Assembly: GCA_017503865.1 (NCBI GenBank)
Contig: JAFVSI010000045.1
Span: forward strand, 1-34,490
Origin: Clostridia bacterium
GTDB lineage: Bacteria; Bacillota; Clostridia; Oscillospirales; CAG-272
DNA length: 34,490 bases
Reading direction: 5' to 3'
Below the pieces are notes generated by a model. That model was not told the origin of the DNA. It searched no databases and saw only the letters and a program-made list of their open reading frames with translations. The position numbers and the translations under genes are program-made. This document shows, in pieces, positions 1 through 8,923 of the stretch; within the stretch, counting starts at the first letter, position 1; the number at the start of each line of letters is the position of its first letter.

Positions 1-101
1 ATCTATAGCCGTTTTGATAGCATAAATTTTATTACTTGCAAAGGGGGCGGGTTTCTCGCTTCGCTCGGATAAATAAACTGGGCAAAGCTAAAGCTTTTTG
101 G

Positions 102-124
102 AACCACCAGCACTGCTGGTGGTT
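102..124. repeat. Perfect 10-bp hairpin, possible dispersed repeat unit
   Basis: AACCACCAGC and GCTGGTGGTT flank a 3-base loop (ACT) and are followed by TTTTC. The same pattern with G/C-swapped arm positions occurs at 34324-34342 at the other end of the window. It could be a terminator for a gene left of the window or one copy of a short palindromic repeat family. Bases 1-101 hold no coding region I can support. Confidence 0.55.
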
Positions 125-135
125 TTCAGGATACA

Positions 136-173
136 AAAAAGCTTCTAAAATCAAACGATTTTAGAAGCTTTTT
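136..173. terminator. Bidirectional intrinsic terminator after the SDR gene
   Basis: A 17-bp perfect inverted repeat (AAAAAGCTTCTAAAATC, loop AAAC, complement) has A-runs on one side and T-runs on the other, so it can terminate in both directions. It sits 10 bases past the stop of the minus-strand SDR gene and closes the VUT-SDR transcript. Confidence 0.9.
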
Positions 174-182
174 CTTACTATC

Positions 183-836
183 TCAATCTTTCCATATAAA
201 GTGATAATTTATAGACTCGCCACCGTCAACAAGAATGTTTTGTCCCGTACAAAAGGTGTTCGTTACGGTAAGAAAATATGCCCACTCAGCAATTTCTTCG
301 GGAGTTGCCCACTTTTTAAGCGGCGTCTCGTTCATAATTTTCTGCCAAAGCTTTTCGTCGTTAATTACACACTCGTTTAGGGGTGTCAAAACCCCACCCG
401 GGTCAAGGCTGTTGCAGGTCGCACCGAAAGGAGCTATTCGCATAGCTACGTTCTTTGTGTATGCAAGAACGCCACCCTTGCTCGCAACATATTCGGGAAA
501 TTCTGCACCTGTGTGTCCGCTTGCAGAGCCGATGTTAAGCACCGACCTTATCTTCGGCTGTACACCGTATTTTTCGGTAATATAAATAAGAGCCTTTAGA
601 TTTATGTCAATATCCTCTTCGTTTTGCGTTCCCGCATTATTTATGAGAATTTCAATGTCCTCTATCTCGGGAAGTCTCGCCTTATCTCTCACGTCACACT
701 CAATGTGAGTATAGCTATCGTTTTCTATGCTCTTTGCCTTGCGGTCAATTCCAATTACCGTATGCCCATTTTTAAGGAAAAGCTCCGCTATCGCCTTGCC
801 AATTCCGCCCGACGTTCCCGTTATCAAAACCTTCAT
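183..836 (-). CDS. SDR family NAD(P)-dependent oxidoreductase
   Basis: This 217-aa protein is a classical short-chain dehydrogenase/reductase. The N-terminal dinucleotide-binding motif TGTSGGIG is at residues 6-13 and NNAG at 66-69. The catalytic tetrad is visible as N79, S104, Y116 and K120 (YVASK). The C-terminal GQNILVDGG segment is typical of FabG-like members. It is shorter than the usual 240-250 aa because the region between the nucleotide motif and NNAG is compressed, but it looks intact. The start is ATG and overlaps the stop of the upstream VUT gene by 4 nt, so the two are probably translationally coupled. The substrate cannot be read from the sequence; a sugar- or polyol-type substrate is only a guess from the Gfo/Idh neighbour. 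A strong bidirectional terminator follows. Confidence 0.9.
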   Translation of the reverse strand: MKVLITGTSGGIGKAIAELFLKNGHTVIGIDRKAKSIENDSYTHIECDVRDKARLPEIEDIEILINNAGTQNEEDIDINLKALIYITEKYGVQPKIRSVLNIGSASGHTGAEFPEYVASKGGVLAYTKNVAMRIAPFGATCNSLDPGGVLTPLNECVINDEKLWQKIMNETPLKKWATPEEIAEWAYFLTVTNTFCTGQNILVDGGESINYHFIWKD

Positions 837-1570
837 TTTTTCTTTACCCCTTCTAAAAAGTTAAAGTACTCCTCGCCAACGTTTTCAGCCTGCCATTTTT
901 TCGTAATTCGATAACCAAACGGAGAAAAAAGTATCTCCATAACAAGCTCCGCCACAGCACCAGTTAAAGCACACATCGCACATTGAAGCACCGTCCAGCA
1001 AAAGCCGTTCCAAAAGATAGGAGCGAAAAAGACAAAAACGATGACCGAGAAAATAAAGTTGTCAAAAAACTGTCCTATAAACGTGGATATATAGCTTCTC
1101 GCGGCATATGCAAGCTTCCCGTCGGGATTATCTATAAAGCATTTTCCAATCATATAATTCAAAATATTGTTGATGACGGCAGACGCCAGGAAAGCTATCG
1201 TGCTTCCGAGAAGAACGAACCACGTGCCGCCGAAAATACCGTCAAAAGCACTGTAATCATTAGCATTTGAAGGAATAATGCTTGCCACAAAGAATATAAG
1301 GCAGGTCAGCAAGTTTATTGCCGCTGCGTGAATTGAAATTATAGTAGACGCCCTCGGTCCAAAGTGCTTCGTTATAATGTCCATACACATAAACGAAAGC
1401 CATGAAATCAAAATTCCACCGTCAATTGCTATCCAGTCACGCTGTACTAAGGTCTTGTTTGCAAGAAGGTTCATGCAAACGACACTAACCGCAAAAAGCG
1501 TAACTACCGTTGCGGGAATTGACCGTAGGAGTATTTTTGTTTCCGTGTATATTTTCTTTATTGAAGTCAC
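833..1570 (-). CDS. VUT-family membrane transporter (queuosine-precursor transporter-like)
   Basis: This 245-aa integral membrane protein has about six hydrophobic segments. It carries the family pattern of the VUT/YhhQ (DUF165) group: a DIITKHFG-like segment after the second helix, and a polar RSYISTFIGQFFDNFIF helix in the middle. Family members import the queuosine precursors preQ0/preQ1, but some clostridial VUT proteins have unproven substrates. No queuosine biosynthesis gene or preQ1 riboswitch is visible here, so the substrate is uncertain. The start is GTG at 1568-1570, with GGGAG about 10 bases upstream. A near-consensus promoter lies 30-60 bases upstream, and the downstream SDR gene overlaps its stop. 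Confidence 0.75.
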   Translation of the reverse strand: MTSIKKIYTETKILLRSIPATVVTLFAVSVVCMNLLANKTLVQRDWIAIDGGILISWLSFMCMDIITKHFGPRASTIISIHAAAINLLTCLIFFVASIIPSNANDYSAFDGIFGGTWFVLLGSTIAFLASAVINNILNYMIGKCFIDNPDGKLAYAARSYISTFIGQFFDNFIFSVIVFVFFAPIFWNGFCWTVLQCAMCALTGAVAELVMEILFSPFGYRITKKWQAENVGEEYFNFLEGVKKK

Positions 1571-1601
1571 CTCAAAAATTCTCCCAAATACTTTTTATAG
1601 A

Positions 1602-1630
1602 ATTATATCACAAAAGATGCAATTATTCAA
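1602..1630 (-). promoter_or_regulatory. Sigma-A promoter for the VUT-SDR pair
   Basis: On the minus strand, -35 TTGAAT (1625-1630) and -10 TATAAT (1602-1607) are separated by exactly 17 bases, with an extended TGA just before the -10. It lies between the Gfo/Idh stop and the VUT start. Confidence 0.75.
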
Positions 1631-1638
1631 CATTTTCT

Positions 1639-2577
1639 TTAGTTTGCATATATTCTTTCGATTGCCGCTATGATTTCCATTCCATATTCGGCATCAGGCA
1701 TTTCGTTTTCTTCGCCTTGCAAAAGCTTTGCGAACTCGTCAAGCTCACGCAAAATATAGTCGCTATCCTTATCACCAAATACCTCACGCCACTCACCATT
1801 CTCGCAAAGCGACACCTTGCCGCCCGAGAGCTTGAGAGCACCCTTTGTTCCTATGTATGTGGTCTCATAGCCTACCGACGAGTAGCCCGAAAAGGTAACA
1901 GTTGCTGAAATTTCACCACTTAATTTAAGAAAAAACTGTGAGTGTCCCTCTACGTGATATCCAGCCAAATGATTGCCACACGAGGAGTAAACGTCAAGAA
2001 TTTTCTCGCCCGTAATATAGAAAAATTTATCAATTGCGTGAGCACCGTAATTCATAACAATTCCGCCACCCGCCATTTTTTTGTCAAGAAACCAGCTTGG
2101 TCTCTCGTGTGAAAAATAATTTATCGAACGAAGCTCATTTATAGCAAAAAGTTTTCCGATTTTTCCAGAAGCAATATACTCCTTTATAAATCTGTTTGCA
2201 CAAAAAAATCTTTGAATATGCCCAATTGCTAAGCATTTGCCGCTTTTCTTTTCAGCTTCAATCATCTTTTTGCATTCAGATAAACTGTTTGCCATCGGCT
2301 TTTCGAGAAAAACATGAAGTCCGGCATCAAGAAAATACAAGGTTGATTCGAGATGAAGTCCGTGAGGAAGATTTATTATCACCGCCTCGGCACCCGTTTT
2401 CGAGGGAATTTCCTTATAATCAGTGAAATACGGCACTCCGTACTCTTCTCCGTAAGCTCTCGCCCTCTCTCCGTTTTTATCACACACTGCAACGAGGCAA
2501 AGCTCAGTTGAGTTTTTAATAGCCTTGAGATGTTCCTGACCAATTATGCCCGTTCCAATTACAGCAACGTTTATCAT
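1639..2577 (-). CDS. Gfo/Idh/MocA family oxidoreductase
   Basis: A 312-aa NAD(P)-dependent oxidoreductase. An N-terminal Rossmann fold with GTGIIG at residues 8-13 is followed by the family-defining EKP at 92-94 and a C-terminal beta-sheet domain. The conserved GAHAID segment supplies H180 and D183, the positions usually used for proton transfer. Members oxidise or reduce hydroxyls of sugars, inositols or related compounds; the exact substrate is not readable. The ATG start has an AAGGAG site 7 bases upstream. The gene begins 11 bases after the beta-helix protein ends, so the two are almost certainly co-transcribed from the 4195-4223 promoter. It is slightly shorter than the usual 330-350 aa but has all core motifs. 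Confidence 0.92.
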   Translation of the reverse strand: MINVAVIGTGIIGQEHLKAIKNSTELCLVAVCDKNGERARAYGEEYGVPYFTDYKEIPSKTGAEAVIINLPHGLHLESTLYFLDAGLHVFLEKPMANSLSECKKMIEAEKKSGKCLAIGHIQRFFCANRFIKEYIASGKIGKLFAINELRSINYFSHERPSWFLDKKMAGGGIVMNYGAHAIDKFFYITGEKILDVYSSCGNHLAGYHVEGHSQFFLKLSGEISATVTFSGYSSVGYETTYIGTKGALKLSGGKVSLCENGEWREVFGDKDSDYILRELDEFAKLLQGEENEMPDAEYGMEIIAAIERIYAN

Positions 2578-2588
2578 ATAAATTCTCC

Positions 2589-4157
2589 TTATTTTTCAAT
2601 TACGCCAACCTTCTCGGTTTTCTCAAAAAAATCACTCTTTGGCAACAAAAAATTATATCCTTTTTTATTGTTTACAATCTTTACAAAGCTTGGCGGAACA
2701 GTCTGTGCCACGTTTTTCATTTCGTCTCGTACCACGTAAAGCTTTGCACCGTCAGTTAGCCCATTTATTGTAGGATTATCGAGCAAAAGGCTCGGGAAAT
2801 GACACTGATATCCAAAATCCCAATCAGCGTATCTGTAAAAGAAAACGTATGCGTCTCCTTCGCTGACGTTAAAGGTGCAATTTTTGAAGGTTATGGTTCC
2901 CTGCCAAGTACAGCCAAAATCATCACGAAGATACGCAAAGCAGTTGTAAATTCTACCCGGAGCGGGAGAGTACCATTTTACGCCCTCAAGCAAAAGCTCA
3001 CCCTTTCCGATTATCTCCATAAAGTTTATCTCGGAATTTATAATTTTTCCGTTATAAAGTCCTTGGTGAGCATCAAACCGTGACAAACGACAATCTACGT
3101 ATTCCATATTCTTGCAGAAATTCGTGCCGCCTATCCCCCAACAGCGGGGCCACTTTGTAAGCGGTGAATGACTCATACTGAAAACCTCGTTTCCGTCCTC
3201 ATCAAAAAGCGTGAAATTCGACTGTTTACATCCGAAAAGTCTTATCAAATTGACGTGATCTGCGTGAAACTCATAGCTTGAAAAACGATAGCTTCTTCTC
3301 CCCGTCAAAACGCAGTCCTTAAGGGTAACGTTGTTTGCAAACGAAGCGTTAAAAAAACCCCAGTAATGTGCCCCCGCGAGACCGCTTTTCGAATATAATT
3401 CAAGCGAAACCTCTCCACAAACATAATGCTCTACACCCTCAAGTGTAACGTTCGAGCGGTTTATTAAAATATTTCTATGAACGTATTTTACTCGTGTACC
3501 TGTATTTTCGTCTATGGGATTTTTTTGACAAGCTAGAGTAGTTATCATTCCACCTTTTATAACGATTGGCTTTACGTCTGCACGAATTACAGTTACGCGA
3601 GTAATCTCTTTATAATCAAACATAAAAGGGGTTGAAGAGTCAATATTCCCTTCAGCATCAATTAGTATCACCTCGTTTTGCGGTGATGATTGATTTCCGT
3701 ATGAATCCCCGTATCTGCGATAAACTCTATGATTATCGTTATATATTACAAGAAATGCGGGATACCCGAAAGACACATTAAGTTTAGTTGTTCCCTCACC
3801 TATTTGCCCAAGCTTTCCAAGTGTTACTTTATCGGTTATCTCTACCGAATCATAATCGGAGCCTATTTTGAATATAGGTGCTCGCGAGCTATCAAGCTCA
3901 TCAAAATAATCGATATCAGTATCATCAATTACAATTTTCGAGCTTCCCCATATAACGTCGGTTTTTATTATGGCAGATTTAAGCACTCCGTCGACAATGT
4001 TTTGGCGAATAAGATACGTCCTGCCGTCATCAACACGAATAGAAAGTCCGTGCTCGTTGGCGTAATCGTGAGCCGCACAAATAGCAGCAAAGTCATCGGC
4101 AACACCGTCACCAATAGCACCAAAATCTAAATAATTTACGTAATCATTTCCTTTCAT
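2589..4157 (-). CDS. Right-handed beta-helix protein, pectate lyase superfamily fold
   Basis: This 522-aa protein opens with NYLDFGAIGDGVADDFAAI, the hallmark first strand of the pectate-lyase-3/GH28-like superfamily. A long run of short beta-strand repeats rich in N, G and V follows (repeated 'VTLKDC', 'ITFKNC', 'NVTLEGV' patterns), as expected for a parallel beta-helix. The fold serves polysaccharide lyases, glycoside hydrolases, epimerases and phage tailspikes. The start is taken at the ATG at 4155-4157 because GGAG lies 8 bases upstream; a start 9 codons earlier has no such site. There is no signal peptide or anchor, which is odd for a polysaccharide-degrading enzyme. The protein heads a two-gene unit with the Gfo/Idh oxidoreductase. 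I cannot assign a catalytic activity or substrate. Confidence 0.8.
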   Translation of the reverse strand: MKGNDYVNYLDFGAIGDGVADDFAAICAAHDYANEHGLSIRVDDGRTYLIRQNIVDGVLKSAIIKTDVIWGSSKIVIDDTDIDYFDELDSSRAPIFKIGSDYDSVEITDKVTLGKLGQIGEGTTKLNVSFGYPAFLVIYNDNHRVYRRYGDSYGNQSSPQNEVILIDAEGNIDSSTPFMFDYKEITRVTVIRADVKPIVIKGGMITTLACQKNPIDENTGTRVKYVHRNILINRSNVTLEGVEHYVCGEVSLELYSKSGLAGAHYWGFFNASFANNVTLKDCVLTGRRSYRFSSYEFHADHVNLIRLFGCKQSNFTLFDEDGNEVFSMSHSPLTKWPRCWGIGGTNFCKNMEYVDCRLSRFDAHQGLYNGKIINSEINFMEIIGKGELLLEGVKWYSPAPGRIYNCFAYLRDDFGCTWQGTITFKNCTFNVSEGDAYVFFYRYADWDFGYQCHFPSLLLDNPTINGLTDGAKLYVVRDEMKNVAQTVPPSFVKIVNNKKGYNFLLPKSDFFEKTEKVGVIEK

Positions 4158-4194
4158 GAAACATCTCCTGCAAACAACAAACACTTACGTTTTT

Positions 4195-4223
4195 ATTATA
4201 TCACACGATATAAGTTTATTCAA
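4195..4223 (-). promoter_or_regulatory. Sigma-A promoter for beta-helix/Gfo-Idh unit
   Basis: On the minus strand, -35 TTGAAT (4218-4223), a 17-base spacer and -10 TATAAT (4195-4200), with an extended TGA. It is arranged back-to-back with the ygiQ promoter. Confidence 0.8.
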
Positions 4224-4244
4224 TAGCAGTATTCGTTTTATATG

Positions 4245-4273
4245 TTGATTTATCTTGATTTTTGTGTTATAAT
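4245..4273 (+). promoter_or_regulatory. Sigma-A promoter for ygiQ
   Basis: -35 TTGATT (4245-4250), a 17-base spacer and -10 TATAAT (4268-4273), with an extended TGT before the -10. It lies 29 bases upstream of the ygiQ ATG and diverges from the beta-helix promoter; the two -35 boxes are 21 bases apart. Confidence 0.85.
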
Positions 4274-4301
4274 TATTTAGATAAATGATAACGAGGTTTT
4301 T

Positions 4302-6266
4302 ATGGATACGAGATTTTTACCGATAAACAAAAAAGAAATGAACACTCTTGGTTGGGACCGCCCCGATTTCGTTTACGTTACGGGAGACGCATACGTTGAT
4401 CACCCGAGCTTTGGCGTTGCCATAATCTCCCGTGTGCTTGAGGCGGCGGGATTCCGCGTGGCTATTCTATCTCAGCCCGATTACAAGAGCTGTGACGCCT
4501 TTCGTGAGTTTGGCCGTCCCCGTCTCGGTTTTCTCGTAACAAGCGGAAATATCGACTCTATGGTCGCTCATTATACAGTATCAAAAAAGAAAAGAAATTA
4601 CGATTACTATTCTGCAGGCGGAAAGATGGGCAAACGCCCTGACCGTGCCGTTATCGTTTACTCGCAGAGAATACGTGAGGCATACGGTGACGTGCCGATA
4701 ATTATCGGTGGTCTTGAAGCATCTCTTCGCCGCTTTGCACACTACGATTATTGGGATAACAAGGTACGCCGCAGTATTCTCGTTGACTCCCGTGCCGATA
4801 TATTGACATACGGAATGGGTGAGAATATACTGCTCCGTATTGCCGCTCTTCTTGACAAGGGTGTCCCCGTTAAGAAAATTCGTGATGTGAGGGGAACGGT
4901 ATATCTGTGTTCAAGAGATGATAAGGTAAATTATCCGACTGTCGGCGGCTTTGATTATGACGACCTTAAGACCGACAAGGCTCTTTACGCCAAAGCTTTT
5001 GCCGTTCAGTACAACGAAAACGATGCTGTAAGCGGACGTGCGGTAATTGAGTATTACGACAACAAAATGCTCGTTCAAAATCCGCCTATGCCCCCACTTG
5101 AGAGAGAGGAGCTTGACAGAGTTTACGCACTTCCCTACACCCGTGAATATCACCCCTCGTATGAGAGTGAGGGTGGTGTGCCGGGAATTGCAGAGGTAGA
5201 AATGTCGATAACTCATAACAGAGGCTGCTTTGGCGGCTGTAACTTCTGTGCTCTTGCCTTCCATCAAGGAAGAAGTGTTAGAAGCCGTAGCATTGAGTCT
5301 GTCGTTGAAGAGGCTAAAAAAATAACCGAAAGCCCTCGCTTTAAGGGATACATAAACGATATCGGCGGCCCTACCGCAAACTTCCGTTATCCCTCTTGCG
5401 ACAAGCAGCTTAAGAGCGGTGTCTGTGCAAACCGCAAGTGCCTTGCACCTACGCCCTGCAAAAATCTAAAGGTCGACCATGAGGAATACGTGGAGCTTTT
5501 AAGACGCGTTTCTTCCCTTCCCAAAGTAAAAAAGGTATTTATTCGTTCGGGCATACGGTTTGACTATCTTATGTACGATAAGGACGATACCTTCTTCCGC
5601 GAACTTGTCAAGAACCATGTCAGCGGACAGCTTAAGGTTGCTCCCGAGCATTGCTGCGACACTGTTCTTATGCATATGGGCAAGCCTAATATCGCGGTAT
5701 ATAACAAATTCAAGGACAAGTATTTTGCTCTCACCAAGAGCTTTGGCAAGGAGCAGTATCTTGTTCCCTATCTTATGTCGAGCCATCCCGGCAGCAGACT
5801 TGAGGACGCACTCGAGCTTGCACTCTATCTAAAGCGTGGCGGATACTCGCCCGAGCAGGTACAGGACTTTTATCCCACCCCCGGTACCGCATCAACGGTC
5901 ATGTTCTATACGGGCATAGATCCCTTTACAAACAAGAAGGTGTTCTGTGAGACAGACTACCACCAAAAGCAGCTTCAACGAGCACTGCTTCAATGGTCAA
6001 AGCCTCAGAATGCACCCCTTGTTCGTGAGGCACTTTTGCAGTGCGGTCGAGAGGACCTTATAGGATACACTAAGGATTGTCTTGTCCGCCCCGAAAGCTC
6101 TGTGCAAAGAAAGCCGCAAGGAGCAAAGTCACAAGGCAGAAACACAAAAAACAGCGGCAAGAATTCTCCTCAAAAAACACGTTCGACACGAAACGTACGT
6201 CAAGATAAAAAAGCAGCACCGCAGAAAAAATCGAGCGGTGCAAATACAAAGAGAAAACGCAAATAA
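4302..6266 (+). CDS. ygiQ: YgiQ family radical SAM protein
   Basis: A 654-aa radical SAM protein of the YgiQ (UPF0313) family. The 4Fe-4S/SAM motif CxxxCxxC is C309, C313, C316 in RGCFGGCNFC. The N-terminal part has the family block PLSKKEMN-like start, SGNIDSMV and EASLRRFAHYDYW. A second cysteine set (SCDKQLKSGVCANRKCLAPTPC) lies about 85 residues past the SAM motif, as usual for YgiQ, and could bind another cluster. The biochemical reaction of the family is not established. The last 55 residues are a low-complexity tail rich in K, R, Q and S, which suggests nucleic-acid or ribosome contact; this is inference. The ATG start has GAGG about 6 bases upstream and its own promoter; the gene is monocistronic, closed by the hairpin at 6271-6296. 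Confidence 0.95.
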   Translation: MDTRFLPINKKEMNTLGWDRPDFVYVTGDAYVDHPSFGVAIISRVLEAAGFRVAILSQPDYKSCDAFREFGRPRLGFLVTSGNIDSMVAHYTVSKKKRNYDYYSAGGKMGKRPDRAVIVYSQRIREAYGDVPIIIGGLEASLRRFAHYDYWDNKVRRSILVDSRADILTYGMGENILLRIAALLDKGVPVKKIRDVRGTVYLCSRDDKVNYPTVGGFDYDDLKTDKALYAKAFAVQYNENDAVSGRAVIEYYDNKMLVQNPPMPPLEREELDRVYALPYTREYHPSYESEGGVPGIAEVEMSITHNRGCFGGCNFCALAFHQGRSVRSRSIESVVEEAKKITESPRFKGYINDIGGPTANFRYPSCDKQLKSGVCANRKCLAPTPCKNLKVDHEEYVELLRRVSSLPKVKKVFIRSGIRFDYLMYDKDDTFFRELVKNHVSGQLKVAPEHCCDTVLMHMGKPNIAVYNKFKDKYFALTKSFGKEQYLVPYLMSSHPGSRLEDALELALYLKRGGYSPEQVQDFYPTPGTASTVMFYTGIDPFTNKKVFCETDYHQKQLQRALLQWSKPQNAPLVREALLQCGREDLIGYTKDCLVRPESSVQRKPQGAKSQGRNTKNSGKNSPQKTRSTRNVRQDKKAAPQKKSSGANTKRKRK

Positions 6267-6270
6267 CAAG

Positions 6271-6296
6271 AAGCTCCCCGCAGTTGCGGGGAGCTT
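6271..6296. terminator. Bidirectional terminator between convergent ygiQ and the DHHW gene
   Basis: AAGCTCCCCGC, loop AGTT, GCGGGGAGCTT, then a T-run on the plus strand. It lies 4 bases after the ygiQ stop and 10 bases from the end of the converging DHHW gene. Confidence 0.9.
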
Positions 6297-6306
6297 TTTA
6301 AGTTTT

Positions 6307-7425
6307 TTACTTAAATGCCTTTTGGTTAAGCACAAGAGAGCTATAAATAAATAGCACGTCCTTGTTTGAAAAATCAAAAGCCATAAGTGTTGACATAGGA
6401 AGGGATCTTATATCGATTAGATAGATAGTCTTATACCCCTCAACAAACAAAGGAGCAAGGCTTGCCCCGAAGGAATCGCGGAACATCACAAGTTCTTTAT
6501 CGGTGGTAGCATTAGGATTGTCTATACGGAGATACGAGCGAGTTCCCGAAAGGAAGAAATCGTATCCGTCGCTACCCTCAAACGCCTCAAAATTGTATAT
6601 TCCGTAAGTCTCTCCCGTTTCATAATCGTAAACGGTAGCACCGTCAAGAATATCGTTTGTAAGATAAGTGAGCTTTTCAGGCTTGGGATAAAGTGCACTT
6701 TGTGCATGATACACTCCCTTGAAGTTCTCAAGTGTCTTTTCGGTATAATTAAACGAAAGTCTGTCTTTAAAGCCCATCTCACCCGATATCTTCTTAACTA
6801 CCTCATCAAGACATGGCTGACTCCAGTGAGTATCGGCATAATAATAATCCGAAAGCTCAAGAGACTCAAAGAGGTCGATATATTTTGCATCGGGGAGACC
6901 GTTCTTCATCATCTCAGCCATCATCTCGTAGTCAGGCGAGGGATATCCGTAATCCTTAGCAAAATAATAGTTCTTATCGGGAACTACCGCAGAATAAACG
7001 TTTGCTCCCTTTCCCTTTATAAATCTGTTATAAATCAAGCTTAATCTGCCGACGGAATATTCTATATTTTCTTTTGTAAACTCAGGCTCTATCTTTGCTA
7101 TATATCCGTCCTCAACGGCATAACCGTTGTTTTCCTTAAGACCGAGAACGTTCATCTGGAAATTCACCTTGATGTTACGGAAAAACTCACGGAAAGGAAA
7201 CTGATCGACAGAAGCACTTTCAAATTTTTTGATAACGTTCTTTTCCGCATCCTTATCAACGACTCCCGCCCATGTTATATCGTCAGGAAACTGAGCAAGG
7301 GGGCGACGTTCAGCGGCAGAGGACTCTGTAGGATTCAATATCTTAAAACCGCTCATCACCGCAAAAAACGCCAAAAAAGCCACAAACACAGAGGTCACAA
7401 CTATATTCTTTATTTTATTATTCAT
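6307..7425 (-). CDS. DHHW family protein (AlgX/AlgJ-like SGNH-type acyltransferase partner)
   Basis: A 372-aa protein with one N-terminal membrane segment (about residues 8-26) and an extracytoplasmic domain. The diagnostic motif is D198-T-H200-W in YYYADTHWSQ, matched by a later FRDSFG with S318. Together these resemble the Ser/Asp-His set of AlgJ/AlgX-type SGNH-like proteins, which transfer or present acyl groups to exported polysaccharides. ERRPLAQFP at 39-47 is the usual N-terminal block. It starts 15 bases after the MBOAT gene ends. MBOAT plus DHHW is a common clostridial pair, taken to pass acetyl groups across the membrane to a cell-surface polymer. Which polymer is acetylated is not shown. 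The ATG has GGAGG upstream. Confidence 0.87.
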   Translation of the reverse strand: MNNKIKNIVVTSVFVAFLAFFAVMSGFKILNPTESSAAERRPLAQFPDDITWAGVVDKDAEKNVIKKFESASVDQFPFREFFRNIKVNFQMNVLGLKENNGYAVEDGYIAKIEPEFTKENIEYSVGRLSLIYNRFIKGKGANVYSAVVPDKNYYFAKDYGYPSPDYEMMAEMMKNGLPDAKYIDLFESLELSDYYYADTHWSQPCLDEVVKKISGEMGFKDRLSFNYTEKTLENFKGVYHAQSALYPKPEKLTYLTNDILDGATVYDYETGETYGIYNFEAFEGSDGYDFFLSGTRSYLRIDNPNATTDKELVMFRDSFGASLAPLFVEGYKTIYLIDIRSLPMSTLMAFDFSNKDVLFIYSSLVLNQKAFK

Positions 7426-7440
7426 ATAATCACACCTCCA

Positions 7441-8889
7441 TCAAAATCTGAAATAAAGGAACGGACTGAACGATCCGTCAACAAAATACGACGTAACGAC
7501 AAGAAGTATCGCTACAACGAAAACGGGCTCAATGACGTTAACTATCTTCTCTCCCACCAAAGTACTCTTGACTTTAAGTACAGCACTCTTGACAAGAGGA
7601 GTTGCACCAACAAGAGCAAAAATGAATACGAAGACATAGCTTGAGAGGTAATAAGACGTCTCAGCAGACCACAAAGGCAAGCTTGCCGCTCCAAAGAGAG
7701 CACCAACGTCGTTTATTGCACCCGTCATTCCGTCTCCGTGGAATATCACAAAGCTTATGAGAATTACAAGCACAACGTAAAGATGTGAAAATACCTGAGG
7801 GAGCTTCTCAAAGAATTTTTTAAGGAAGAATCTCTCGAGAAGCAAGAACAATGCAAAGTAGAGTCCCCAAACTATAAACGTCCAGTCTGCTCCGTGCCAA
7901 AAGCCCGTAAGGAACCAAACGGTTAGAATGTTGAAGAACCAACGTCCCATAGAAACTCTGTTTCCACCGAGAGGAATATAAACGTAATCACGGAAGAACG
8001 AGCCGAGAGACATATGCCATCTTCTCCAGAATTCGGTAACACTCTTTGAGATAAAGGGATAGTTAAAGTTCTCAAGGAACTTGAACCCGAATATTCGTCC
8101 GAGACCGATAGCCATATCCGAATATCCAGAGAAATCAAAATAAAGCTGAAGAGATACGGCAATCGCAAAGAGCCAATAAAAGCCTACTGAAATATCGTCA
8201 GATGCTCTGAAAGCTCTAATAAATCCGCCAAGCGTATCGGCAATAAGCACCTTCTTGGCAAGACCTATAGAGAACCTCGTAGCTCCCTCCCCAAAATCCT
8301 TTACGGTATGCTTTCTCTCCGAAAGCTCATTTTCAACAGTAGTATATCTTACGATAGGGCCGGCAATAAGCTGAGGGAAAAGCGAAACGTAGGTAGCAAG
8401 TCTTAGAAAGCTATACTGAACCTTCGCCTCTCCGCGATATACGTCTATTGTATAGCTGAGTATCTGGAATGTGTAAAAGCTTATACCAATAGGCAACGCA
8501 AGCTTTAGAAGTGATACTCCCGTACCGAAAATACCGTTGAAGTTCGATATAAAGAAGTCGGAATACTTAAAAAATCCAAGTGAACCGAGACTAAATATTA
8601 CGCTTGCCCACAACGACACCTTTGACCATACTGTTCCGCGAAATTTATCTACAAGAATACCCGCAATATAGTTTACCAAAATGGTAGCAACCATCAGTAT
8701 CGTATATACAGGCTCTCCGTAAAAATAGAAAAACAAGCTCGCTATAAGAAGCACAAAGTTCTTTGCCTCAAAATAATAATAACTGCCGTCTTTTTTCTTA
8801 AAAAGCTTAATTTTGAACGGCAAAACAAAATACGCGGCAAGAACTATTGCAAAAAAGTAATACAAAAAGCTAATACTTGAAAAAAGCAA
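7441..8889 (-). CDS. MBOAT family O-acyltransferase (AlgI/DltB-like)
   Basis: A 482-aa polytopic membrane protein with about 11-12 hydrophobic segments. It carries the MBOAT signature: LPIGISFYTFQ at 132-142, YDFSGYSDMAIG-like at 250-262, FWRRWHMSLGSFFRDYVYIPLGG at 287-309, and the catalytic histidine H332 in FLTGFWHGADW. It is predicted to move an acyl group, usually acetyl, through the membrane to an extracellular carrier or polysaccharide together with the DHHW protein encoded 15 bases downstream. The start is TTG at 8887-8889; GGAGGGG lies 8-14 bases upstream and no better start exists. Only about 35 bases separate it from the upstream terminator and I see no promoter there, so expression probably depends on read-through. 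Confidence 0.93.
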   Translation of the reverse strand: MLFSSISFLYYFFAIVLAAYFVLPFKIKLFKKKDGSYYYFEAKNFVLLIASLFFYFYGEPVYTILMVATILVNYIAGILVDKFRGTVWSKVSLWASVIFSLGSLGFFKYSDFFISNFNGIFGTGVSLLKLALPIGISFYTFQILSYTIDVYRGEAKVQYSFLRLATYVSLFPQLIAGPIVRYTTVENELSERKHTVKDFGEGATRFSIGLAKKVLIADTLGGFIRAFRASDDISVGFYWLFAIAVSLQLYFDFSGYSDMAIGLGRIFGFKFLENFNYPFISKSVTEFWRRWHMSLGSFFRDYVYIPLGGNRVSMGRWFFNILTVWFLTGFWHGADWTFIVWGLYFALFLLLERFFLKKFFEKLPQVFSHLYVVLVILISFVIFHGDGMTGAINDVGALFGAASLPLWSAETSYYLSSYVFVFIFALVGATPLVKSAVLKVKSTLVGEKIVNVIEPVFVVAILLVVTSYFVDGSFSPFLYFRF

Positions 8890-8923
8890 CTACTATCCCC
8901 TCCTTGACAAATTTCAAAAAAAA

